From positions 13,066,494 to 13,130,493 of the forward strand of contig CM068590.1 in assembly GCA_035048485.1 (NCBI GenBank): a stretch of 64,000 nucleotides of DNA, given 5' to 3'. Positions within the stretch are counted from its first letter, which is position 1, and every line of letters begins with the position of its first letter. The stretch comes from Pteria penguin. Taxonomy: Eukaryota; Mollusca; Bivalvia; Pterioida; Pteriidae. Below, piece by piece: positions 10,330 through 23,194 of the stretch. The position numbers and the translations under genes were made by a program. Under the pieces are notes generated by a model. It searched no databases. It had not been told where the DNA came from and saw only the letters and a list, made by a program, of their open reading frames with translations.

Positions 10330-12300
10330 GTTTATACTTTCTCATTCAAAGAGCAGATAGGGATGTAGATGGTAAATTACTTTAGAAAACCCCGAATGAA
10401 ACCTGGGTTATCGCGATACCACGGAGCTTCCTTGCCATTAATTATATGTTTGCCCTTATATGTTTATTGTAGTCTAAGTTGCCTTTTTTCTATGCCACAT
10501 CAACCACGAAAATCTACCATATGACGCCGTGGAAATATAAGGCCAAGACCTGTTTAAGATTATTCTATTTTCAAATAACTTGTATCGCTCTATTCCATTT
10601 AATATAATTTTGTAGCCAAATTCCTAATATTTTCGAAGAAATCAAGGGTAAAATGTGCTATAAAAGGTCTTATGTGGTAGATAAGACATTTCTCCATGTA
10701 GTTTTCCGTTTATTTTTTAAGTAAGAACTATGGTACAGGTCGTATGTACTATAGAATTAGCTATTTTCATCAATTCTATTCATTGATTTTATTATAAATG
10801 TATAGGTAATCTTTGTTATAAATATAATAAAGAATTAAAAGCATAAAATAGCTATAACAAAACTTTGCGAACAGAAAAACAGTTCTTTGCTTCTACTCAA
10901 AATTTGCACACAATTTCATGTGCCGATATGCATGATGACGTTCTACAAACCTGATGTTTTACAGTAGCAATACACCTGTCTGCAGTTTGTTTTCATTTCC
11001 ATTACAGTGATATATATCATTAAATAACAGATAGAAATTAATTATCAAAAATTATACAGGACATTCCTTTTATGTTGTTCAATGGTAAATGTTTTAATCT
11101 TAGGCAGATGTAGGAAATGTAGAAGGCTGCTAAGCGAAGAAATGAGAATTTCAGACATGTTGAATATTGAGGTATGTAAGTTTTATAGAGATTAAATGGT
11201 GAATTATGAATACTATTGTAATGTGCATACATATTTGTTTGGAATATATGAATTACAATGCTCAATTTATGTTTAATCTTCATAATTGAATATATCAGTT
11301 TTACCATCAAAACAGATTTGGAAAAAGTGGAACCGAATGAAATAATTTTGCACAATATGTCAATAATGAAAATTGATTCTGCTCAAAGATGCCTACAAGC
11401 TTTAAACCAGTACGGATAATAATTTTAAGTCTTAATAAGTATGTTTTCTTACCTTTGCAGTTACCATTAGACAGAGCAGTATTGCCATTTGGCAAATGAA
11501 GTGAGTATTACCTAAGGTTAGTCATATTTTAACCTATGATATAATTGTAAAATTAATTCACTGATATGTGCCATGAATTATACCAAAAAAAAAAAAAAAA
11601 ATACTTTAAACAAACTTATCCACTCTAAAGGAGAATTATTAGACATTGTTACTAGTCAAAGTGATTGCATGATCGTTCATGGTCAATCCGATCTTTTTTT
11701 TTTCTGATATGCCTTAATGAAATAAATTATGTTTTAATTTTTTCTAGACAAGAAACCATTTAGCATACAGCAATCTTGTCTTACACTAATTGGGTGACAG
11801 TGAACCATCTGTGTATATAAGTAATTTTACAATCTAGTAAATTATTTAATATTTTAATCATATAAGAAACATTGAGAATTTCAAATTTAAACCTTTATTT
11901 GTTTTTGATGAACTGCTTTATTCCAGAATTACAACACAACTTTTTGAAAAGGTAATGAATGGTTAAAAAATAATGAAACATGAAGTGCATTTTAAGGACA
12001 ACTACATATTAGTATAAGCATGAGTTTACCATAAAAGATAATTTTTTGAATTCCTTCACATTTTGATGGTGTGAAATTGGCAATAAGAGCACTAGGTATA
12101 TTTCTGAGGTCTTTGACTTCGCTACAAGGAGATATAAATCTCATGAATCGTCACACCATAATGCTTATGTAAGAACACTTGCAAGGTTTAGAATTGATTG
12201 GCATTTAACTTCAATAAGATGTGTCCTTGCTCCTAGTACATGAAGTTACTTGATGTTCTGACCTGGATAATAATTGAGTCATTTTGTAAAGTAAAAGTCT
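10330..12300. other. No confident gene; one exon-like 40-bp segment
   Basis: This is AT-rich sequence without recognisable proteins. The segment 11461-11500 has a strong splice acceptor (TTTCTTACCTTTGCAG) and a strong donor (AA|GTGAGT), with one open phase, and could be a microexon on the plus strand. A poly-A run lies near 11586-11601. I find no element ends here. Confidence 0.4.
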
Positions 12301-12301
12301 A

Positions 12302-12503
12302 GGGTCTAGCGCCATAAACTGAGAAAATACTTAAGTAATAATTTCATTTCAACAATGAATTAATAAGTAGGATGCGGATTTTATTCAGTTTCTTTTTATG
12401 ATGAATAGAATTAAACCATGCTCTATGACAATTTATTTGAACGCTTGATAATGGAATAAATTAAAATGAAATAATTGACTTAAGTATTTTCTTAGTTTAT
12501 GGC
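12302..12503. mobile_element. ~200-bp MITE, solo copy
   Basis: The terminal inverted repeats pair over 25 bp with one mismatch: GCCATAAACTGAGAAAATAC at 12310 onward against its inverted partner ending at 12503. It is the same family as the MITE inside the SINE at 40131-40352 and its duplicate. Shared blocks include TTCAACAATGAATxAATAA, GGATTTTATTxAGT and GAATGGAATAAATTAAAATG. No target duplication is clear. It has no coding capacity. Confidence 0.75.
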
Positions 12504-12624
12504 ACTTGACAAAGGTCATTTCAGTCGAAAAAAAGCATTTAAGCACATCATATTCACTTTTTAATAGAAATACAGCTTCATATAAAAGAGTACACCAACA
12601 ACAACAGCTTATTGTATTTTCTAG

Positions 12625-12834
12625 TTTCCCAGCCACCATCACAAATCTTCTCTTGGAGTGAAGAAAATCAAGAAAACGGTTTGGAGAATTTAAACATGGC
12701 TATAAATGTTCTGAGTCGTGACCATATGAGTCGTCTTAAGATTAGAGTAACAAGGGATTTAGATGATCTACAACTATCAACATTAAGGACATTAAAAAGA
12801 AAAGCAACTGAATCTGTTGGCCTTGATCTATATA
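12625..12834 (+). CDS. Candidate coding exon, function unknown
   Basis: This is an open exon between the acceptor TTGTATTTTCTAG and the donor ATA|GTATGTGA. It encodes about 70 residues, including NMAINVLSRDHMSRLKIRV and then DLDDLQLSTLRTLKRKATES, with charged, codon-like composition. It ends in phase 1, which joins in frame to the C2H2 exon at 15112 (forming AGT, Ser). I do not recognise a domain. Against a real gene: the intron would hold the left arm of the inverted-repeat pair at 13.26 kb, and no promoter exon was found upstream. Confidence 0.4.
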
Positions 12835-13258
12835 GTATGTGATATGATTCCTTGGACCAAATCTGCAAGCAGGACTCTTATTAAATTTTGTACTGGAATT
12901 AATATACAATATTGCTATAATATTGCCGACTTGTGACGTTAACATGTTATGTTTTAATTACGATTAAGATGTTCCGATTATCTAGACAGATACCATTAAC
13001 ATGTCTTTAAGAGAATTCAAATTATCTCAATTTTTCGGGTGCATGAATTTCAGAGAAATATAGAGTGTTAAAGTAACTAGTAAAATTATTATAAATAGCA
13101 TGGTTACCTTATATTTTCCTTCTTTGAATACAGCCTTTAATTTGTATATGTGCATGTATGCAGATGTTAATATATCACCAGAATTTGTATAGAGTAAGAT
13201 TAAAATATGGTTATAATCCATCACAAAATGAAATATAATTACATGTATAAAGATTTAA

Positions 13259-13670
13259 AAGGAATTCTCTGTAAGGGCCAAAAAATTTAGGCACACATGG
13301 AAACACCATTATGAAACTTACATTTATTATAATTGGTTATGATTATAACATCAGAAAAATGAATTTAAACTGGACACATAAGCATGGTTATCATGGTAAC
13401 ATAGACGTTTTTTGTTACATTTGAACAAAATAGTCGATATAATATAAATGTGTCATAAGTTGTAAAGGAAGTTTTTGCACACTTATTTTAGTTAGAAATA
13501 TAGTTGAATTTGATATTTTTGAAAAATAAAGAATAAAATATTTAATGTATATGAATGTGATAAAGTGATATATGACAGTATAGGTCTAAAGAACCCAGAA
13601 TAAACCCTATATTTAAACACTGAATGTAAAAATTGCACCAAATCTTATAATTTAAATTATATCAATTTTG
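13259..13670 (+). repeat. Left arm of a large inverted repeat (partner at 18.05-18.52 kb)
   Basis: The arm begins AAGGAATTCTCTGTAAGG after TTAA (13255-13258). The partner ends with the complement of TAGGAATTCTCTGTAAGG followed by TTAA (18525-18528). The outer ~27 bp differ by one base. Further in, blocks such as GGTTATCATGGTAAC and GTAAAAATTGCACCAA pair in order, with much divergence. See the finding for the two readings: one 5.27-kb TTAA-targeted element, or two opposed copies of a repeat. Confidence 0.65.
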
Positions 13671-15100
13671 AATCTATTGAACATGCTTAATTTATTCTAT
13701 AAAAAATCTAGGTGAGCAAATTATATTTTAACCAATAAATCAAAACACAAATATTAGAAATTACGCAATATTTGTCAATTGGAGTTATTTCCCGCAGTGA
13801 AATCTTTAGGTAGGAGGAATGTTTAGTTTGATCAGAAATGATTCGCAATTCAGTAATGTGTTCTTTTGAAAAAACTATAGACAAATATATCGTGTTCTGA
13901 CAATATAAGTACATTATCATCATTGGATTCTGATTTGCACGTCTCATTTCTATCAGATGTCGGTATAGAAAACGATAAATTAACAGAAAACTTTACAATA
14001 CGCGACCGTCACCAAGAACGCCGCTTTATGAACAGCTGAATAGAAAAAGTCGTCTGAAAAGAAATTATTGTGTTGTTCCGGCGCATTACAGCACACATCC
14101 AGAAAGAAAGAAAATACATGTAGATGACCGAAAGACAACAGTTATATATCTTTTATGAAGCATCTTGGATTGTACTGCCAATATGCATTGGATCAGGTAA
14201 TCTATCATTTTCATATATGTAGATCTACTTGACCCACTCAGGCTACTGTCGCCTGGCTCATTTTGAAAACAAGAAAATGCTAATTTTATTCCTTTTTTAT
14301 AATGAGTATAATTAATTAAAATTGCAGCCTTCTGAAAAAAATATTGCTTATTAGTAACTTTATGTTTCGTATGTGCTTTAATAAACTGTTTATTAGACAA
14401 TATAATCCATAAATAAGGCATTTTCAGTGTTAAAATCGCTTCAAGATGTTAATGACTCTTACACATAAGAAAATTAATAATGTTGTGGACATCACTGGAA
14501 AATTTTCATTGATAATGGAGATTGTTAAGGGAGTGGGGTGGAAGGGGGAGGGGTTTATCTTGAACAGCAATTTACTTTATACATTTCACAATGAGACTAT
14601 TTCACACATGCTTAGATGATCCAGCTAGACTGGTGTCTTGTTGAGTTGTACTCCTTGGGGGATCATCAATGTATGCTTCTTTGATGAATTCAGATTTACA
14701 TGTCAAAATATTTATAGTAGTATTTGTCAAAAATAACTGAAAAGTTGCATTTTGACCTAGGATATAAAACCAAAATCATAAATAGGTAAGGCTATGATAT
14801 TCCTTGTGACTGTATCTTTTGATGACTTAACTTTTTACGTAATGACCTTGAAGTTACACCATACATTTACTTTTCATTTCTTTTTAACCGATATGGCTAG
14901 ATTACACCAAGAGTATAATTTATACATGAGTATATGTTTGACTCAGTGACTTTTTCATTTTTATGACCTTCAAGTTGGACTTTGATTTAATTCATAGTTT
15001 GAATGCTCTGCATTTCACAAACGTCTTGTATGCCATGCTCTGTTGTACTCGGAAAATTTTTGTTTGCTAGAATTATAAATTGACTCTCAAAACATTTCAT
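13671..15100. other. No gene seen between the left arm and the C2H2 exon
   Basis: AT-rich DNA, with short frames only on both strands. I see no motifs, RNA genes or element ends other than the divergent inner part of the 13.26-kb arm. Confidence 0.4.
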
Positions 15101-15111
15101 ACTTTTCTTAG

Positions 15112-15284
15112 GTGAAGGAGAAGAACCACCAAAGAAAAAGGTTTGTGTTAAGGACCTTTTTTACTGTGAACAAGAAGGGTGTGGCAGAAGCTTTGTAACG
15201 AAGAATAAGATGGAAAACAACATGCTACTTGGATCATGTAATTACAAGAGAGAAAGGCTAATAATCTCAGACAGAGCAAAATAA
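15112..15284 (+). CDS. Candidate terminal exon with a C2H2-type zinc finger
   Basis: After the acceptor CATACTTTTCTTAG the exon encodes about 56 residues and stops at TAA 15282-15284. A basic patch (PPKKKVCVKD) is followed by FYCEQEGCGRSFVTKNKM and then LGSC: Cys-x4-Cys-x12 spacing, with the later His ligands degenerate (the place of H-x-H holds NNMLLGSC). Fingers of this 'C..EGC.xSF' type are common in large uncharacterised protein families of cnidarians and molluscs, many of them transposon-linked. The loss of His suggests decay or a non-canonical finger. It joins in phase to the exon at 12625, but also lies inside the inverted-repeat pair 13259-18524 and may belong to that element instead. 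Confidence 0.45.
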
Positions 15285-15371
15285 ATTTACAGTGATAAGT
15301 CGTTAATCTCTAGTGTGACACATCAAATCAGTTTATCATCAGCCTACATGTATGTGTGGTAATAAAGGAAG

Positions 15372-15720
15372 TTTTTATGCTCCCCGACAACTTTCGGGGG
15401 GTGGGGGTAGCATATAGTCGCTGTCGTGTCTATCCATTCGAGCTCATATCTCCTATACCTTTCATCAGAATATGATCATACTTCACCAAAATATTATTTA
15501 GGTTAGGGGCTTTGAGACAAATGTCACTCAAGGTCATTTCTGAAAGGTCAAGGTCACTTGCTAACTATGACTTAAAATACCTTTCATCATATATGATCAT
15601 ACTTCACCAAAAATTCATTTAGGTTAAGAGCTTTTGGACAAAGGTCAGTTAAGGTCATTTCTGAAAGGTCTTGTTCAAGATGAAAGTTTGATTTCATAGC
15701 TAATTTTGAAGCACCTGAAC
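15372..15720 (+). repeat. Dispersed repeat with GCTCCCCGAC...GGGG end and AGGTCA blocks
   Basis: It starts TTTTTATGCTCCCCGACAAC with a CCCCGA/TCGGGG stem. Two ~110-bp blocks follow (ATATGATCATACTTCACCAAA...TTTAGGTTA...AAGGTCATTTCTGAAAGGTC). This resembles abundant repeat families of bivalves. It is non-coding. Confidence 0.6.
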
Positions 15721-16236
15721 AGGGGATCAAGCAAGAGGACCTGAAATTGAACGTCTATGAAAACATTGATTAATATATCACACAGATCATTTTGTTTATT
15801 TCTCCACAATTGAGATATCTTTTATTTATATTGAATATACATGTAATACATTAATTCCTGACTTACATTGCCTAATATTAGGTTTTTTTTCAAACTGCAT
15901 TAAGTTTCCAAGATCAACTTTAGTTTCATCACAGTTATTTATTCTTGATAATGTGATTTATATTAAATTCTTGTCTTTACATTGGTATAATGCCAATGCA
16001 TTTCAATTCTGCTTTAATGCTTTTGGTATTGGAATTTTATTATGTCCCTTATCATCGAAAAAGGGTGGATATTGCTTTGCACATGTCAGTCGGTTGGTCA
16101 GTCTGTTGTTCAGTCACTATACATGTATGTTATTTTAACAAAGGGTATTTGACTCACAAGTAAAAAAAAATTGTATTTGTTTTTGTGCTCTTGTAATCAA
16201 AGATCTGAATGCATGTAGATTTTGACATATCTATCT

Positions 16237-17386
16237 GTTTTGGTTTTTATGCGCCCGTCATTAGACAGGACGTATCATGTTATGGCAGAAGCCGGCGTGG
16301 CCTAGTGGTATTGCGCCGGACTCCTGATCGGGAGGCCGGGGGTTCGAGTCATGCCGGTGTCCTGTCTCTCGGATGAGACAGTAAAAACCGAGGTCCCGTG
16401 TCGTGGTATGCATGGCACGTTAAAGATCTCTCACTGCTTTGGATGGGTCTGTTGCAAAGGTCAAAATTTGTATACCCTGCATCAGACAGATGCCGTCAAC
16501 ATATACCTTTAATATTCGTGGTGTGACGTTAAACAAGAATCACACAATCAATGTTATGGCGCTGAAATTTGGTATATAGCTTTATTGCAAGCGGCGTCAG
16601 TACCAGTTCGAGTTTTGTTACGATTAACGTACTTTTGACGGATTTATGGCCCTTGGGCTTATAAATTTCAAGATTTTTTTCAGAAATTCATTTAAAATTT
16701 ATTTTTTGTCAAAACATTATGAAATTTATCATGAAACAAGTAAAATGTACCAACTATCACATATAATACGGGTTTTAATATCTGTTTCTTCAGTTTTGAG
16801 AAATTTATAATTTCAGGGTGGGGGTGTTGACCATCTGTCCAAGGTCATGTTTTCCAGAATTTTTTTGCCGTCTTTCAAGATATTGAATTTAAGTTTGGTA
16901 TATTGCTTTATATCAAGCGGCGTCAGTACCAGTTCAAGTTCTGTTATGATTGATCACTTTTGACGGATTTATGGCCCTTGGACTTATAAATTTCAAGATT
17001 TCGTTTTAAAATTCATTAAAAATTTAATTTTTGTAAAAACATTATGAAATTTAGCATGAAACAAGTAAAATGTACCAACTATCACATATTTTACAGGTAT
17101 TGATATCTTTTTCTCCATTTTTGGGAAATTGATAATTTTAGGGGGGGGGGGGCTGGACTAAAATATTTCAAGATTTTTTTGTGCAGGTCAAGTTCAAAGA
17201 TGGGTTTGATAGGACCATTTCTGCAGGAATTATTGCCCTTGGACTTATTCCTATAATAAAATGCTATGAAACGCAATTAACTTTAGTAAACGTCAGATGT
17301 TTTTCATGAAACTTATGCCAAATGCGAATTGATCCTGTCAGAATTAAGCGATGGGCGTATTATGCCACGGTAGGCGTTGCTCTTGT
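16237..17386 (+). repeat. Dispersed repeat ~1.15 kb, split by a SINE
   Basis: The left end ATGCGCCCGTC and the right end GATGGGCGTAT form a short inverted repeat. The interior has a ~115-bp block twice (16587-16700 and 16915-17030: GCGGCGTCAGTACCAGTTC, then GACGGATTTATGGCCCTTGG), period about 327. The SINE at 16287-16550 sits near its left end: removing it and one ATGTTATGGC rejoins GTATCATGTTATGGC to GCTGAAATTTGG. A poly-G run lies at about 17142-17154. I see no ORF. Confidence 0.6.
16287..16550 (+). mobile_element. tRNA-derived SINE, copy 2
   Basis: Same family as 1820-2100, flanked by a perfect 10-bp target duplication ATGTTATGGC (16277-16286 and 16551-16560). The A-box region is intact. 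In the B-box region the copy lacks about 10 bp after GGTTCGAGTC, so the internal promoter is probably damaged. The tail is degenerate (AATCACACAATCA). Confidence 0.92.
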
Positions 17387-17449
17387 TTTTTATTTTTTTT
17401 TTGGGGGGGGGGGTGGTTCTCACTAATACTTCAACCGTGAACTTGTAAT

Positions 17450-18050
17450 TGAAAGTGATCATAATGCTTTCATGTTTCATATTTGTATTCCTTTTGAAAA
17501 GACTTTTCTATGTATAATTTTTGACCCACTTTTAGGCTAACAGCTTGTTGCAAATTTGGGTACATGTATTAGTGTTTTACAATTTAATCTTGTTTAACGA
17601 AGCATTCATTCATGCAATGTAGCCCCCTCTATACTAGATCGTATGGGTTGCAATAAATACATGTACAAATTATGAGGTTAAATTAGTTTGGCATGGAGAG
17701 TCTAAAAGGAACTTGAAATTTTATGTAATTGTGAATGTTATGAGGATATTAATTCTTTTAAGAAAGTTGCAAAATCATATTTAACCAGTTTCAACACCCT
17801 CCCCCCATTTATAGATTTAATTATTTTTCAAGATTTTGATACAGAAGTTAAATATTTATCTTTTAAAAATGCAATTATTGGCCTAAAATGAATAAATAAA
17901 TCACTTATCTCGGGATAATTACGAAAATGCTCTGGTACTTTATGTAATTCAGTAATTCTTACTGCAAAAATGACCATTTTTGTAATTCAAAATATATATA
18001 TTGAATATTATTTGCCCAATCAAATTTTCATCGTAAATCATTCATGAATA
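17450..18050. other. No gene seen
   Basis: AT-rich DNA between the dispersed repeat and the right inverted arm. No open frame of note. Confidence 0.4.
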
Positions 18051-18054
18051 TGTA

Positions 18055-18524
18055 TATTTTAAAATTCTGTGTAATGATTTGGTTAGAAGTTGGTGCAATT
18101 TTTACTATAGCACTTTAAAATCTTAAGTTTTTACTAAAATTGCCGTATTTGGCACAATGCCAATTTCAACTAAATTTGCTTGTAATTTCCTCAGAAAAGA
18201 AAATTTAAAGTTATATTATCAAAAGTGTTTAAAACTATATAAAATCTTCAGTATTAATAATCAAAAATAAATTTCCATGTATCTGATGTCTTTTTCTTAT
18301 ATTGATCTGTTAAAAATGCCCTAATTTTATCTAAAATATCATGTAATTTAGCACCAAAAGTAGCACATCTGGTTACCATGGTAACCCAGCATCAAACTTT
18401 ATAAGATGTATCATTTTTTATATAATATATGGATACTTAAAACATATGCAAATTTTCATGAAAATCTGAGACCATGTGTGCTAGGCTCCTATGTTAATTT
18501 TTTGGTCCTTACAGAGAATTCCTA
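18055..18524 (-). repeat. Right arm of the large inverted repeat
   Basis: Inverted partner of 13259-13670. The outer end (18498-18524) pairs almost perfectly; GGTTACCATGGTAAC at 18371-18385 matches GGTTATCATGGTAAC in the left arm. It is flanked on the right by TTAA (18525-18528). Confidence 0.65.
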
Positions 18525-18539
18525 TTAAACATAACTAAG

Positions 18540-21500
18540 TATCTTTACCAGTATATTCTGATTCGGATTATATAGAATATGTAAATGGTTTTATATAGGA
18601 TAATAATCTAAAATAAGCATTAAATTCTGGTGCGGCCTTGGGAGTTATTTCAACATTGAGATGAAACACAAAGGTACATACATGTACTAACCTGTCGAGA
18701 TCAAAATGTTATCATAACGTCTTAAACTTTGCCCATATTAATGTTTACAATATGATTTCAAGTGCGGCATTACTTTACAATTTTGATTAAACTTATCTGA
18801 AAAGAGGGTTTGATCGACATCATTTTAATCTGTATTCATCGACTATAGTTATCAAAAGAGAAACTAGATCTTAAAATTGTTATAGATCGTTCAAGCTACT
18901 CCAAGTTATGAATGCAAAATCCTTGAATTATACAAAATACATTATTTTTTTACGTTTCGGTCGATGGCCTTCATCAAGAAAACATAAACATAAAGATGTC
19001 TCGTGTTCATGTTTTCGTCATAAAAGCTATCTGCCAAAACGTAGAAATGAAGCCACACTAGCAGGATACATTTTTCTATCACTAATGACAGGCCGTGTTA
19101 CTGTAATACAAACACCAAGGTACAACCAAAACATTTTTATAAGAGGAAAGTAAATCAGTGTTGTGACGCACGACTATACAGTAGTTTTTATTAATTAAAG
19201 TAAATCTGTAGGAATTCTAATCCTCCAAAGTTGAGTGTTTGAAATGTAAGATTTATCGTCTTTTATCGTCAGGAGGGCAAGGTGTTATTAAAACTTAAAT
19301 TCTATGAATAATTCACACGAACTGGCACATGTAAGCAAGCTTTTTATCACTTACCATCCTCCTCCGAAAAGTGGAAAATCAACAAGATTCTAGTTTAATT
19401 CGAATGAATAACGTAAAAACTGAACTGCTTAACTACTGAAAATGAAACGGTTAGGATATATATTGAATGGATATTTCGGTATTGCTTTAGATTGCAATTT
19501 GAACAACGAAATTTGGGAGAGCCTGACCGATATGCACATATATTGTGTACTAGCCTTAACCTACCAGCATAGCTTTGTATTATGTTACAACCGATTCGAT
19601 AAGAAAAGACCACCATTCTTATTCAAATTCTAAACTCTAACGATAATATATCATATCTAATTGTACTTGCGTAATCTTATTTGCCCTTGTGACATTTTAT
19701 GTCGCAAACCACTACGTCTTCCACATTCACCATAGATGACTTAAAATATAAGATGACAGCACATCATCCCTGTACAAAAGATGGTATTGAACGCAACAGA
19801 TTGCGAAAGATAACTTAACTAAACCAAATTATTCTGTGTACATTTGAAGATGTGAGGTGTCAAATTTATCTTATTTTTATGATTTTGACACCTCACATCT
19901 TCATTGGAGAAATATGCTAAATGAAATAACATTGTAGGTGTTTTTTTGAATTTGAAATCTATGCATTAATGTCAATAATTGATGGGTCAATTTACTATTC
20001 TCTTGCTAACGTTGGGAAAACTGCAAATATTTTGGTACAAAAGTAGCCCGTACTACAAACATTTTCATATTAGTGTTCTAACGATAAGGCTTTCAGTTCG
20101 TTGACTCTCCTCAATTATATCAATATAAGAAATTAGGAAGTACACGTGTTTAAGTTCTAATGACATCTGGTTTGGGGTCACCGAGGATGAAAAATAATCA
20201 AAATGAATGTGCAACTGTAGTGAGTTATTTGCTTTTGTTTATACTCTATCTTCAGAGGCCGTTATTAAAAGGGAAGCGGCAAGTAGTTTCTTAGTTTTAG
20301 ATCTTATGTCAAGATTTTTAAAAATTCTAAGATGCAAACGGGAGAATGTGTATTTTTGGTAATCCCTTCGCATATATTGGTATCATTGAGGGAAGGGGGC
20401 GCAAAAGCCAAAAGCCCTATGCCTACTGAACCTGAAATTTTAACTATAATTTCAATATCCATTGAAAGGTCACCTCGCGCTTAACCATTTAACATTTAAG
20501 TATAATAATTTCTATAGTTAACGCTAAGCCTGCGATATATATGAACACTGAATTGAAAAGAACATGATCAATATACATTGATACTGATATTGACCTACCA
20601 ACGTCTTTTAGATAATGTAAAGAGACTGTTTTGTAAATATTTACCAACGTCAAATAGTGAGCACGTAAATATTGTAATTCTAAAGTCGAACGATAACGTA
20701 TCTTATCTAACTGTCTGTTCTTAAGTATTCCGATCGAGCCTTATGACATCTATGACGCAAGTTGCCAGTGCATCTTTCAAGCGAAAAACGCTTGTACGAA
20801 GAGAAATTGTTATGATTCCTGATATATTGTTATTAAACTTAATCCCATTCTTAATTCCGGCGAATCAAAATCCGCTAGATACATTGCGTATCGAAAAAAA
20901 AAATCCCAGGAGAAGCATGATTTGTGGTAAAAAATTTGGAAACAAGATAAGGCTTTCCTCCTCTTCTTTTTGAAGATTTAAAGGATTGTGTCAATACAAA
21001 CATTTCAACATTTTTTTTCATATCGGTCACTTTCGTGAAGCATTTAGGAATCCCTATTACAGACACCTCTCTTAGAAAGTGATAATTATTTAATTGACAG
21101 ACAAACCTCATCCTGTTAATAAATCGTAGAAGTGAATATCATTTAAATGCAATATGACAATGTATAATAACAATGCATGCTCTTGAAATGTCATGAACAA
21201 TGAAAATGTTCTACATTGATATATTTCCATATAATCAGTTTTTCAGATATCCTGTTTGAGGTATTTGACCTGGGTATACCTAGTCAAGTTTCTTGACGTT
21301 AATTTCTGTTACAGACCAGATGGCACCATCTCTTTGGCACCAAGTTGTATAAATTTCATAATGAAAATTTTATTTGTTATTTTATATACCTTAATGCGTA
21401 ACTCTATGCAAAGTATACATCAGATATATATACTGTCTGTGCGGGTTTAGAGTCGATACGACACAATACTATAAAATTATAATGACATTAGAAATGTTAC

Positions 21501-22880
21501 AATAAATACAATAAATGCTACTTGTTGACGCTCTTTAGCAGGTTGCTTTTCATATAACTACGAACTCAAAAATTAGTTTTTTTAGCAAAGTTAATGAATT
21601 TATTGCAAAAGAAAAAAAATCAATAAAAACTTTGATTAAAGGTATTATTGAATAGATACTTGTACCGATATTTATTAAATTCTTCATTTTGAAATGTCAT
21701 TGATAAAACAAGTTTGTTCCATTCATCGTCTTGTTATGTTAAAATTCACTGTGCACAATGTGTGAAATACGATAAATTTATACAGGGTATCGCTAATGCT
21801 CGACGATTAGTGGACCTCATTAATTCAGAATGAGAATGTAACCTTGGAGGATTCGTTTATATATATTTACACATTTTTATTGTAACTAAATTAAACATGA
21901 TACAAGAGTGAGGTATCACTTCATCGTTATAGAATATAACTGCAAATTGCTTGTGTAACTAATGCTGATAAATTTAGATAATGAGATCCCTACAGAATAT
22001 TACCAACATTAGCTGCAGATAAATGTCTGATAGTTTCTATTACTATATTACATTCAAACAGTGTTTACGATTTATCTTGCTTTATCTGATCCTCTGCTTG
22101 TCCATGACGATGTTTCCTAATATTCGTGAAGATACAGATATAATAGCGTACATATGATTACAACGGTAAGATTGTCGTAGATTGGCGTTAAACTGTATTT
22201 GATTGAAACTACTTTGAAACTTTATCTGTCTCTGCCCCGTTTCCTTTGCAAGTTATCAGCCGTTATTATGCGGCTCAGTTGAAAGGATATAAACACCTAA
22301 ACAGTGAATTTCTATAAGCCATAATCATGTTTAGCAATGTCCAAAGTTTAATAGACATTGGTGACAATGGCAAGACTGATATTACAAGCTATGTAGTTAG
22401 AGTTTGCTTTGGATATTTCTAAAACTTAAAAAAAAATATAGAATAACAGGAAGAATTTACAATGTTAACAATAGATTGGTATGCTTCATACTTCTTAACT
22501 TAACATTTGTCTTTTATAGAGATATCAATTATCTGAACATTTCAGTACCGTGAAGTTTGTGGTGTGCTGTATTTATGACAAATAAATGCTTTCATGTGAT
22601 TGATTCTTTCTTTTTATCAGTAAATAATACGTCACGTCTTAGCCGTGACTTGTCGGTATCCGTTTTTCGATAGGGATGGAACAAAAAATTTCTCACGGAT
22701 AGCTGTGACTTAATTCATGCGTAATGCATAAAAAAATTTCGCTACCATATAAGGGCAATAATTTTGATTTGAGAATTAGACAAATATTTCCTTCTTCTTG
22801 CTGTGTTATTTTCTACTGATTGTGCTTTATCTTCACTTTTATATTCACTTTGATTCTATTCTGTATATTATAGATCTGTT
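18540..22880. other. Long non-coding stretch; hairpin and exon-like pieces only
   Basis: No domain was recognised in the longest frames (for example 18908-19153, 20743-20973, 21256-21450). A 19-bp hairpin lies at 19846-19902. At 21786-21833 a plausible terminal exon follows the acceptor TTTATACAG and reads GIANARRLVDLINSE then stop; nothing upstream could be joined to it with confidence. Confidence 0.4.
19846..19902. other. Perfect 19-bp hairpin
   Basis: GAAGATGTGAGGTGTCAAA (19846-19864) pairs exactly with TTTGACACCTCACATCTTC (19884-19902) across a 19-base AT-rich loop. Pairing stops at both edges. It could be a structured RNA, a miRNA-like precursor or a small fold-back insertion; sequence alone does not decide. 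Confidence 0.6.
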
Positions 22881-22908
22881 CTCCAAGGATTTCCCTCTTT
22901 ATAACAGT

Positions 22909-22937
22909 ATGTATTCAAGCATGGCCAGTCGAAACAG
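22909..22937 (+). CDS. Possible 5' coding exon (MYSSMASRNR...)
   Basis: ATG at 22909 (or in frame at 22921) runs ten codons to a consensus splice donor AACAG|GTAAGT. No downstream exon was joined with confidence. It may be the start of an unseen gene, or chance. Confidence 0.3.
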
Positions 22938-23194
22938 GTAAGTAAAGAATATAAGAATCGTTTTTTTAATAATTATAACTTTGAACACCTACATGCACCA
23001 ATTCTATTTAAATCGTGAGATTAAAACATGTATCAAGATTCTTTGGCAAATCAATTATCGTTGCAATTATTACAAGCCATTACAATTAAATATTGTAAAT
23101 ATTTAAATTTTTTATGAAACATGCTCTTATCTAAAGAACGATAAGGTCGTATTATTACACAAATTAATGATGAGAAGCAACACGAACGAGTTTT

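Noticed and set aside
18908..19153. 81-codon plus-strand frame
   Set aside because: No recognisable domain, no splice or promoter context; not enough to call a gene.
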